Part shown: piece after piece, positions 1-9,655 of the stretch
Numbering within the stretch: position 1 is the first letter of the stretch
Layout of the letters: each line of letters starts with the position of its first letter
NCBI RefSeq assembly: GCF_000485595.1
Contig: NW_014577941.1
Coordinates: forward strand, 8,611 to 56,262
Length of the DNA stretch: 47,652 bases
DNA from: Priapulus caudatus
Taxonomy: Eukaryota; Priapulida; Priapulimorpha; Priapulimorphida; Priapulidae
Direction: 5' to 3'
Translations under genes and position numbers: made by a program
The notes under the pieces: model-generated
The model's database searches: none
What the model was told of the DNA's origin: nothing
The model's input: only the letters and a program-made list of their open reading frames with translations

Positions 1-534
1 TATGCACGTAGGGCGAGAATAAATGCAAATGCTCGTAATTGCTAACTTGCTGGTTGGCGCGTTAGGTTTTCCTCTAGAAAAGCGATTTCGAATTTATTTA
101 ATTATTTTATTTAATAACCTGAAGTTATTCTCGTACATATGGCGTCCCATAGACTGGATCTCTTCGAGGGATTTTCCACAGAATTTTCCACACCAGCCAT
201 CTTAGGACCCCGCAGGCCTGACTGATTGATGGTTGTTTAGACTGAGAATTGCTTCGAGTTCGGATAGTAAGATCCCAAGCGATATGCAATATGGAATTTG
301 ATATGTCCTCTTGACCCCGCGCTGCCCGTGGCGACGGCACGTCGTGCGAGCACGTGCTGGCGTGGCCGTGGCAGTTTTTACACGTAGCTAATCCTACAAC
401 ACGCCGCCACACTGACACACAAATATATATATGCACATGTTTTTAGGAAGACGGCGGAGCGGCACATTCCAGCCTCCCTCCTCCCCCGCGCTCACGTGGA
501 GCTGGCTCGGGGAGTTTTTGCGCCGCCGTGACTT
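1..534. other. No gene recognised
   Basis: I see no exon of the missing AGMAT C-terminus on the minus strand and no other coding signal. The stretch 470-530 is GC-rich. Confidence 0.4.
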
Positions 535-587
535 TCGTAGTAAATAGATCTTGTATTTATTTAGCATTACATTTTATTGAAACGCTG
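535..587 (-). repeat. Dispersed repeat fragment (TTTCAATAAAA family)
   Basis: The reverse complement of this stretch, with the core GCGTTTCAATAAAATRTAAT, closely matches 12206-12258. Related copies are at 8886-8913, 38871-38935 (clean) and 18388-18440 and 37585-37650 (noisy). The shared motif contains AATAAA, so it may be the 3' end of a transcribed element; the element itself is not identified. Confidence 0.6.
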
Positions 588-663
588 CAAGTACAGTGCA
601 GTGCTGTGTGGCTGGCTGCGGCAGCATTGATGCATGTATATAGATACCTTATTAACCCGTGGC

Positions 664-735
664 GGCAGAGCGAGCGAGAGCGAGAGAGAGAGAGAGACAG
701 ACTGTGGGGAGTGCGAGAAAGAGAGAAAGATAGTG
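664..735. repeat. GA-rich simple repeat
   Basis: Impure (GA)n/(CGAGA)n tract. The reading frames across it are repeat artefacts. Confidence 0.7.
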
Positions 736-894
736 GGAGAACGCCAGATAAGGTACGAAAATACGGCAGGTGACGGTACGACGGCGAGGATGTACAAACG
801 CGTGTCAATCCATAATCGGAAAGCCCCCCCCTCGAAAGCCGATGTAGCCGAGCCGATGTACGTGTCCCGAAAACTCCGCGATGTTAGGCTGCCC

Positions 895-945
895 GCTATA
901 CGCATTCGCGCGCCCGCCTTCCTTCGGCGCGCGAATGCGTATAGC
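895..945. repeat. Perfect 19-bp hairpin
   Basis: CTATACGCATTCGCGCGCC and its exact reverse complement flank a 12-nt loop. A third partial copy, GCTATACGCATAAC, follows at 950. No run of T follows, so it is not terminator-like; it resembles the core of a fold-back element. Confidence 0.65.
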
Positions 946-1178
946 AGGGAGCTATACGCATAACATCCCGCGGTCGCGTGCGCCCAGTCCCGCGGAAGTG
1001 CGCGGCTTAACCACTTTCGGCGGTCGGGGAACAACGCATCTTTTGCGCAAGGCCATCTTGTATCCGGTCTCTCTGGATCCGATCCTCGATATTTTTTCCC
1101 GTAGTTTCGATTCCACTTCGATACCACTTATTTCCTCCAATAGATGGCGGCACTACGCTATATACTGTGGTGTGTTAC

Positions 1179-1213
1179 CAGAGCATATAAATCACTGATT
1201 TATATGCTCTGGT
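1179..1213. repeat. 15-bp hairpin, AT-rich
   Basis: CCAGAGCATATAAAT and its exact reverse complement are separated by five bases; GTGTTAC precedes and follows. Probably the centre of a small fold-back element. The rest of 588-1437 holds no recognisable gene, with a (GAATC)-like degenerate repeat at 1360-1425. Confidence 0.6.
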
Positions 1214-1439
1214 GTTACTCACCAATGCTACTCAGCGACTGTGCAGTGTATTATACTCTCTAGACTATTCACCATTTAGTATTCATTGGCAATTTCTAAT
1301 AATTTATTATTGCAAAATAATGAAAATATAAAAAATAAGATAACATTTCAATATTTTGGGAATCGAATCGAAGGAATCGAATCGAGAGGCTAATATCGAG
1401 AATCGGATCGAATCGAGAGGGTTGTGTATCGTTACAGCC

Positions 1440-1851
1440 CTAGTTGTAAGTGAACAACACCTCAGGAAGAAACTCAGGCCAACGACGCTTCTTCTGTGGT
1501 GGGAGCGTCCTGACAACGTCGTGGAGGGTGCGTTTGAAGCGCTCGCACTGTCCGTTGCCTTGTGGGTGGTAGGGGCTGGTCCGTGACTTCTTCACCTGGT
1601 AGATACTGCACAGTTCACTAACCACTTTGTTCTCGAAGTTCCGACCCTGATCCGAGTGGAGCCGTGCTGGAACTCCGTAGCAATGGAACCATTCCTTCAC
1701 CAGGGCCTTGGCTGTTGTGGATGCGCGCTGATCTCTGGTGGGCGCAGCCACGGTGAACTTTGTGAAGACATCTGCCATCACTGGCTTGGTCCAGCAGAGT
1801 GAAGTCTATGGCTACAATTTCCAAGGGCTTCCGTGCGACCAGGCTCCCCAC
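1440..1851 (-). pseudogene. Ty3/gypsy-type integrase core, frameshifted and truncated
   Basis: The minus strand encodes the retroviral-type DDE integrase core of an LTR retrotransposon, which joins element cDNA to host DNA. The first catalytic Asp (VAIDFT) is in one frame at about 1810. After SDG the frame changes, and the second frame carries the second Asp (HSDQGRNFE) and the Glu region ([11 protein letters not shown]). About six residues expected at the frame change are missing, so a small deletion rather than a clean one-base slip is likely. A stop follows FTYN at 1440, where similarity ends. The zinc-binding N-terminal domain, protease, RT and RNase H are absent. The element is defective. 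Confidence 0.85.
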
Positions 1852-1916
1852 TGCAGTCCGAACAGTAGGCTACTTTCTAACTTCTACTTCTACTTCTACT
1901 TCTACTTCTCTAACTC

Positions 1917-2153
1917 CTAGTTCCTCTCTCGGGGAAGGTAGACCAGGGCAGGGGCAGGAGGCTGCTGCCCGTTAGACCCCAGCTGATCGATGGTGTCACT
2001 GACTCGCATCTGGTCATCCTGCAGCTTTCTGACCAAGCCCCGCAGATCCTCCAGCGCTTGTACAGCGGGCTCCTTCGGGACACCACCAGGCTGATCTCCA
2101 GCTGGCTGATCGTTGCCAGCCTCAGTCCTATCCGTACTCCGTCCTCCCGGCAT
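1917..2153 (-). pseudogene. Gag-like N-terminal fragment of the LTR element
   Basis: 78 codons starting MPGGRSTDRTEAGNDQP, directly downstream of the predicted primer-binding site and LTR on the minus strand, where gag lies in this class. A short heptad-like stretch (LEDLRGLVRKLQDDQ) may form a coiled coil. It runs into a stop and then a (GAAGTA)n tract at 1874-1910 that joins it directly to integrase sequence, so most of gag-pol is deleted. Identity rests on position more than on sequence. Confidence 0.5.
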
Positions 2154-2207
2154 ATTCTTCTACCGCTCTCCCTCCCTCTCTCGTACACTGTGACTCCGAC
2201 TGCAGAA

Positions 2208-2225
2208 ATCCTGTCGACTGCGCCA
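2208..2225 (-). other. Predicted primer-binding site of the LTR element
   Basis: On the minus strand TGGCGCAGTCGACAGGAT begins three bases after the CA end of the LTR. TGGCG-type starts are typical of tRNA-primed Ty3/gypsy elements. Confidence 0.65.
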
Positions 2226-2228
2226 AAA

Positions 2229-2526
2229 TGTGGTGAGCGTACAGGGCGCGCGTGCTGGCAATAGGATGCTGCGCAAACAAACCACTGAACCCACAACTAC
2301 AGTCTACGAGGTTTCTTTATTGCGAAGAAAACTTGAAAGAGAAGACAGAGCGGTGCCCGAGTCCACGTCCTTCCACTCCTGATCCCGATTTTACACAGCT
2401 CCGTTCCCCTTGTCTCCTACAGCCGAAGTGAGCTTTGCGTGCAAATCCGGGAGCTCATTCCCGCCCGCGACAATCACGTGCTGCCACCTATCGACGGCAA
2501 GCATACCCGATTCCCAACCGGTTACA
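2229..2526 (-). mobile_element. Long terminal repeat (5' LTR of a minus-strand element)
   Basis: Minus-strand ends are TGTAACCGG and CTCACCACA, a TG...CA pair of 298 bp. AATAAA lies at about 2318-2313, some 85 bp before the 3' end, as a polyadenylation signal in the R region would. No second LTR was found in the window, so no target-site duplication can be checked; the far end is deleted at about 1440. It lies beyond AGMAT exon 5, in the following intron if the gene continues to the left. Confidence 0.7.
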
Positions 2527-2591
2527 TATATATTATATACTTTATTCCTATGTAGCCAGTAATGGTAATGTGGTCTGTGAAGATGAATTAA

Positions 2592-3264
2592 GGATACTGT
2601 TAGGGTTGGCAGGTGAATTTCGGTCGAAATTTCAATACCCACTTTATTTGATAGATTGCAGCCATGGGCAGCTATGTATACGTATAAATCATGTATGTAC
2701 CCACCCAAACAGTTCCGAATCCATGCATTACTCAATTCTTAACACAGGCGTTCAATGGTGGGAAATTTAGAAAAGTGCTGAGATCAGTGTGTTCAAAAGT
2801 GTTGTTAAAAATGCTAAAGTAGGTGATTTTTCAAGCGCTATTTCTCGAAACTCGCAACTCCGATTCCAATATTTTTTTTTGTTACGTTTCAATGCTAACA
2901 TATCAAAGGAAAAAAGAGTCCCTGGAATTTAAAAAAAAAAATTAAATTTTACGAGTCATGGCTTTTTGTTTACGAAATTGTTGCGTTTAGAAATTCACTA
3001 CAAATTTTTGTACATCTTTTCAACTTATTTCCTAAATTAAAGCATTTAAAAATATTGCAGGGACCCTTTTTTAGTTCATATTATGAACAACTTTATACAC
3101 AATTTTTGCCGTCAATTAATTAGCGATGAATTAAAAAAAAATGTCATCCAGAGCATAGAGAGACATCTCTCGTATGTAATGTATATGAGTTTGATTGAAT
3201 TTGATGAGTAGTTATGTTGCAATGCCCTTTACAGTGTTACCGGTCCGTAACCCTAACAGTATCC
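2592..3264. mobile_element. TTAA-flanked non-autonomous element (piggyBac-like)
   Basis: Perfect 16-bp terminal inverted repeats, GGATACTGTTAGGGTT at 2592-2607 and its reverse complement at 3249-3264, are flanked directly by TTAA on both sides (2588-2591 and 3265-3268). A TTAA target duplication is the hallmark of piggyBac-type elements, although their termini more often begin CCC. The 673-bp body is AT-rich with no transposase. It sits 22 bp downstream of AGMAT exon 5. Confidence 0.75.
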
Positions 3265-3286
3265 TTAAACTAAACCTGTCACTTGC

Positions 3287-3431
3287 CTGTGCCTGGAGCA
3301 AAAGCAGGATCTATTGCATCTATGTCGAAGCTGATGTAGACTGGTCCAGATCCCATCTGAGCCCTAACCTCCTCCATGAGTGGCACTAGGGATTTATGCC
3401 AACACTCTTCTGCTGGAACATTTCTAAACTC
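3287..3431 (-). CDS. AGMAT: AGMAT exon 5 (third metal-binding motif, GC donor)
   Basis: 145 bp from acceptor CGTTTGCAG|GAGTTT to CCAGGCACAG|GCAAGT. It encodes [20 protein letters not shown], then [15 protein letters not shown] and [23 protein letters not shown] holds the last pair of metal-binding Asp residues and is intact. Relatives continue TPE-x-GGLT after GTG, so the exon must end at ACAG. The only usable donor there is GC (GCAAGT), a known minor donor class with a strong remaining consensus; reading through gives Lys then a stop. The exon is too short and split to appear as a long reading frame. Confidence 0.88.
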
Positions 3432-6400
3432 CTGCAAACGCACGAAGACATGACGTTGATGTTTAAGATTGTGTCACGGAGTGAGAATTCTTCGAAGTTT
3501 GTGAAGACTGTCAGAAGAATCGAATAATTGCAAGACGGCAAGGCACATAAACAGCGAGACTTATTAAGGTGTATGCGAGTGAAGTCCACTTAACAAAAAG
3601 TTAGAATAGCAAGCAAACTGGAGAAATGACAGCAAAACGATTGAACTGGTGAACGATTATCGTGTATCATGATTACCAGCATGGAATGCCGATATCCATT
3701 AGGACTACCGCGCAGACATAGATGGGTCTATACAGACGGAAATAAGAGATAGCGCAAGCGAAAAAATGAGCTCACACAACAACTAATACTCGGACATGTG
3801 AGATGACTTCGCTCGCACAAGTACAGCCACAGGCGAACTTGAGACGCCATCGCCACCCTCAGAGATGATAATGGCCCTGGACGAAATCCGCGGGCTACAT
3901 TTGTACTTACTGATAGAATAGCGCAAAGCGCTATATTGCGAGTACTGCAGGTGCTATTAAGCTCTTTCGTGGAGTCTAGGGCCTCCCTCAGAAACATTTT
4001 TTTAAATTAGATGCTTGCAGACGCGTTCTGAGGCACGGAAATTTCGAAAACTAGCTTGTTCATGAAAACCGCTATTGCGCGAGCATTGCCGTGCAGTGCG
4101 CAAATGAATAGTACATTTGTACAATAGTACAATAGACCGCGGGTGGCAGTACACCCCCCTACAGTTTTCTCAACGGATTTGAACGATTTGGAAAATTGAT
4201 CATTTTCGAAAGTGAAAAACGCAGGAAACAGCGGATCCGCGGTAGATTCTCATCTCTGCACCCGACATATCGCGCCGTCGGCATCGCGACTGTTACCTGC
4301 TTCTCTGCCAACTCCCGCATCACTGATCCGTAAGACGAGGCGCGGAGTCCGATGTTGACTACGCGCTTGTTATCGATGAGGCCCTCCTCCACGCATCGGA
4401 TGAGCGGCGTTCCGTGAGCGATCTTCTCACCGATCATCAAGTCCTGCAGGTCCTCGTGGGCGTTGACGTGGATTAGCCCCACCGGTCCGTACTTCTCCTG
4501 CAAGGCAAGGGACGGCCGGTTGTCCACGGCACGTGAGACTACACGGTACGAATAGATTCTCACGTATTAACGATGGGGATAACGACAATGATGATGAGGA
4601 TGATGATGATTACAATAATAAAATAATAATGATGATAATAATAACAATAACAATATCATTAATAATAATAATAATAATAATGATAATAACAATAATAATA
4701 ATAATAACAATAATAATAATAACAATAATAATACAGGTTATAATCATAACATAAGTAAAAACTAAACTCTACACCCACCGGGTATAAGCATTATTTATAA
4801 GCAACTATACTCCACTGCTGGTGATTCAAACCATCATTTCGCAGTCCTTCAACTTTACCTTGATTGCTTGCAGGATCGGGTAGGTTATTGTGTGATCTCC
4901 ACCCATGGTTAGTGGCTTGCATCCATTCTTTATGATCTCACGATAGTGATCCCTGATGCCATCGCATGCCTTCTTAATGTTGAACAACTTTATGTGTACA
5001 TCTCCCACATCAGCGACTTGCAAAGAGTCGTAGGGGGCAGCACCTATATTAAAACGTCAAAATTATGTCAGCGATTTATTCTTCACCCTTCATCCATGTG
5101 CCACAATTAAAATTAATTGTTACCCAATAATGATTGATTGGTAGAATAAATGCATTTGGTACTTCTAGTTTAAGTTGAATCACAATGAAAAATTTTTCTA
5201 TTAAGAATCAGCAACAAAGGCTCATGAATTTATTATATTCAATGAGTAAGTATACTTAATTATCAGGGCTGTAGCCTCTGGGGGCAGCTGCCCCGTAGAT
5301 TTTGGAGCAAAATAAAAAAATAAGCTTAGCTAATAATCGTAAATAACTGGCCCTAACGATTTTTTTAGTCACTTATCCGTGAAAGCCTTGTCTCAGACCC
5401 ACCTCTACCACACTATATGGACGTCGATCAAGAGCTGCGCCTGTCGCTCATCATTACACAGTTGAGTCATTAAATTTTGCCCCCCCCCAGGAATTTGCTC
5501 AGCCTACGGCCCTGATTATGTATTTAGTAATGTAAACTCAGATATATACGATCACTAGTTAACACACCTGTTCCGCTGTTTGTGTGACGAAGCAGGACAG
5601 ATTCGGTTCGGATCTGGCGGGGGGCGAATCGCGCTCCTACCCTGTTGCCTGCACCGGTGTCAAAAGGCACCCCGATGAAGCAGGCATCAAGACCTGAAGT
5701 ACAAGTTAAATAACACATTAAAGAACGAACAATTGACCTGTGCCGCTGTTTGTGTGACGAAGCAGGACAGACTCAGTGCGAATCTGCCGCGGTCCGAATC
5801 GCGTTCCCACTCTATTGCTGGCCCCAATGTCGAACGGGACCCCAATAAAGCAAGCATCCAGACCTGAAATCAAGTACACATGCACGTGTGTTATGCCAAT
5901 ACTTTATTAAAGCCTGTGAACATAAGCCGCGTTCACACGTAGCAAGAAATTCGGTATTTAGCGTTCACACGAGGCAAAATGCGCGGTCCAAGAAATACGG
6001 TATCTAAACAGATCCGGTATTTGTTGAAATACGCGGCTTCCCAGACCCCGAATAATTTGCCGTGCTTGAGAAATACCGGATCTCTTGGACCGCGCATTTC
6101 TTCGTGTGAACGCTAAATACCGTATTTCTGAAGCCGCGTATTTTATAGACTGGTCCGCGCTCGACAGTTCCAGTGTAACGCGAGTGGAACTGTCGTGCGC
6201 GGACCAGTCTACGTATTTTATCGGCAGTTGGTGCGCATTGCATTGTTTTATTTCGCATTGTTCGCTTGATTGTTACTAAAGCAGCTCGCAGCTCGCAAAT
6301 ACGGCATTTCTGGAGCCGCGAATCAGCGTGTTTGTCTCAGATCCGGTATTTTGCAAATACCGTATTTCATAAATACGAGGTCTCGTGTGAACGAGGCTAT

Positions 6401-8784
6401 AGTGAATCTACTGTAACTGTAAGCAGCCTTAATTACTTGCCAACACACACAGAAAAAGATTATCAGATAGTTTCATGTCTTATCTTAGTTCATATAGAGG
6501 CTAAACCTATGTGTATAGTGTGGGCAGCACGAGTGTTGTTCTCTCGTCCCTACAGATTTTCAATCGCTGGTTACATTGTCACACGATCCTCCCCTGTACA
6601 CTTCTCATCCCATACATCATCCTCTATATTTTCTATCGTCTGATCTCGATCCTTATTAACTAACCATATTTGGTAGAGATTTAATTAATTGTCATGGTCC
6701 AAATAAACGTTTACACGTGCGTTGTGCAGGGGTTGTGACCATATATAGTTGTGCAGGGGTTGAGCCGTGGAGGTGGTTGAAGAGTTGGGGGTGATATACT
6801 GTATATACAGGTATACTAATTACACCAAGAGCTAAGAATACCTCTTTTCTTATTAGCTTGTTAGCTTATTAGCTTATTAGCTTTCATATTAGCTCTTGTA
6901 TTATTAGCTCTTGATTACATATATCAATAAAAACAAATTGTTTATATTTTTATTTTATTTGTTTTATTTTTGTTTATTTTTTTTATTCACTCCTGGTATC
7001 AGTACATGCGCGTTCATTATATGGTGTATCATACACCATCAGGGGTTAATAATGACAAATGACAATAACACTGTTAATGACAAATGACAAACTTGAGTGT
7101 CATTATTCACCCCTGATACATTGATATACACAATCACATGTAACACAAGTATCACAATGTGTCATATCATGACATATGTGACATATATGACATAAGCAAG
7201 ACAAGTATTTACAGTCTGACCTCCTTTATCCGGCCATCCGTTATCCGAAAATTTCTATTAACCGGCCGCGATCTCGCAGTGTATGTTCTCTGTTTTTCAT
7301 TCATTTCCACCTAAAAATCTCGCTCAAATCCCGCTCAAAGCCCGCTCAAAACTCGCGCGATGTACACATTAATAATCGTTTGAGCGCACAGCAACAACAA
7401 ACATACACAAAACAAACACACTTACCGTATGAGTAAACGCCCATGTACATGTACATGTATAAATATACGGCATATTAATATGAATATTTCACGAATACGT
7501 ACTCACTGTTGATGCTGTAAAAACTACCAAGGAATAAAAGATATATATGGTGGCCTAGGACTGCCATAAGGAAAATTGCACCTTTTTTCTTTTTTTTCTT
7601 TTTTCAACTAAGAATCAAATCAAATCAAAATGAATTTCAAATTAAATTAAAATTCAAATAAAAATAAATTAATAAATGAATTTCCAATAAAATAAAATGA
7701 AAATGAAAATAAATTAAAACAAAATTGAAATGTTTTTCACAGTGGCCTATTGCTGACATAGCCCACAATGTACCTACCGTGGCCTAGGACTGCCATAAAG
7801 AAAATTGCACTTTTTTTTCTTTTTTCAAATCAAAATGACTTTCAACTAAGAATCAAATCAAATCAAAATGAATTTCAAATAAAATAAAATTCAAATAAAA
7901 ATAAATTAATAAATGAATTTCAAATAAAATAAAATGAAAATGAAAATAAATTAAAACAAAATTGAAATGGTTTTCACAGTGGCCTATTGCTGCCATAGCC
8001 CTCAATGTACCTACCGTGGCCTAGGACTGCCATAAGGAAAATTGCACTTTTTTTCCTTTTTTGTCTTTTTTCTAGGGTACACGGAGATACACGCACGTAC
8101 ACGCGGGTACACGAACGTACACGCAGGTGCACGCACGTACACGCGGGTACACGCACGTACACGCACGTACACGCGTGTACACCCGGTACCGCACGTACAC
8201 GCAGTGTACACGCACGTACACGCAAGATAAACGCACGTACACGCAGATACACGCACGTTACACGCGGGATACACGGAGATACCACGCACGTACACGCGGG
8301 TACACGCACAGTACAACCAGGTACACGCACGTAACAACGCCGGGTACACGCCAGTGCACGCGGGCACACGCACGTACACGGGTTTACACACACATACACG
8401 CAGGTACTACGCCGCTACACGTAATACACGCATATGACACGGACACGTACACGGTGGGTAGACGCACGTGCACTGGCGAGTACAAACGCACGTACACCGC
8501 ACGTGTAGCACGGCGGGTACACGCACGTACACACGGCTATGGCAGCAATAGGCCACTGTGAAAACATTTCAATTTTGTTTTAATTTATTTTCATTTTCAT
8601 TTTATTTTATTTGAAATTCATTTATTAATTTATTTTTATTTGAATTTTATTTTATTTGAAATTCATTTTGATTTGATTTGATTCTTAGTTGAAAGTCGTT
8701 TTGATTTGAAAAAAGAAAAAAAAAGAAAAAAAGTGCAATTTTCCTTATGGCAGTCCTAGGCCACATAATATATATATTACTATA

Positions 8785-8822
<38 letters not shown>

Positions 8823-9571
8823 ATACAATTGTATACTATAATATGAATGAACAAAAATGTGTGTGTATGCGTGCGTGCACAGGCACTTAGAGCGTTTCAA
8901 TAAAATATAATGCTATAGGTTAGGGCGGACATACGGGAACTTTGCCACATCCGGGACTTTCTTAACCTAGTGTAGCGGCAGCCTGATTTGTGCGCCCACC
9001 CGTGTCATGAAAGACGGTGATTTTTATGATTAAAGTGCGTGCCGAGGGTAAATAGTGCGTGCCGAGGGTAAATAGTGCACGCCGAGGGTGAATAGTGCGT
9101 GCCGAGGGTAAATAGTGCGCGCCGACGGCTAAATAGTGCGCGCCGAGGGTAAATAGTGCGCACCGAGGGTAAATAGTGCGTGCCGAAGGTAAATAGTTCG
9201 CGCCGAGGGTAAATAGTACGCGCCGAAGTTAAATAGTACGCGCCGAAGGTAAATAGTGCACGGCGACGGCTAAATAGTGCGCGCCGAGGGTAAATAGTGC
9301 GCGCCGACGGGTAAACAGTACGCGCCGAGGGTAAATAGTGCGCGCCGAGGGTAAATAGTGCGCGCCGAGGGTAAATAGTCCGCGCCGAGGGTAAATAGTG
9401 CGCGCCGAAGGTAAATAGTGCGCGCCGCGAGCGCGGCGGCTAACTGGCACGCGCCGGGTGCGCGCGGGTTACGTGGGGCTTTCGCCGAGGGCGTCGGCAG
9501 GAGTCGGCGGCACGGCGAGATAGGGTAGCCGGCTCGGAGGGGCGCGGTGCATTAGCCACAATAGGATTTAG

Positions 9572-9611
<40 letters not shown>

Positions 9612-9621
9612 ACGCACGCAC

Positions 9622-9655
<34 letters not shown>

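Noticed and set aside
23-205. Small frames in the first 500 bp as the missing AGMAT exon
   Set aside because: None carries the C-terminal ureohydrolase motifs on the minus strand.
7974-8561. Frames of 109-144 codons rich in Cys, Val, His and Thr
   Set aside because: They lie across the GTACACGCAC minisatellite and its inverted arms; repeat artefacts.
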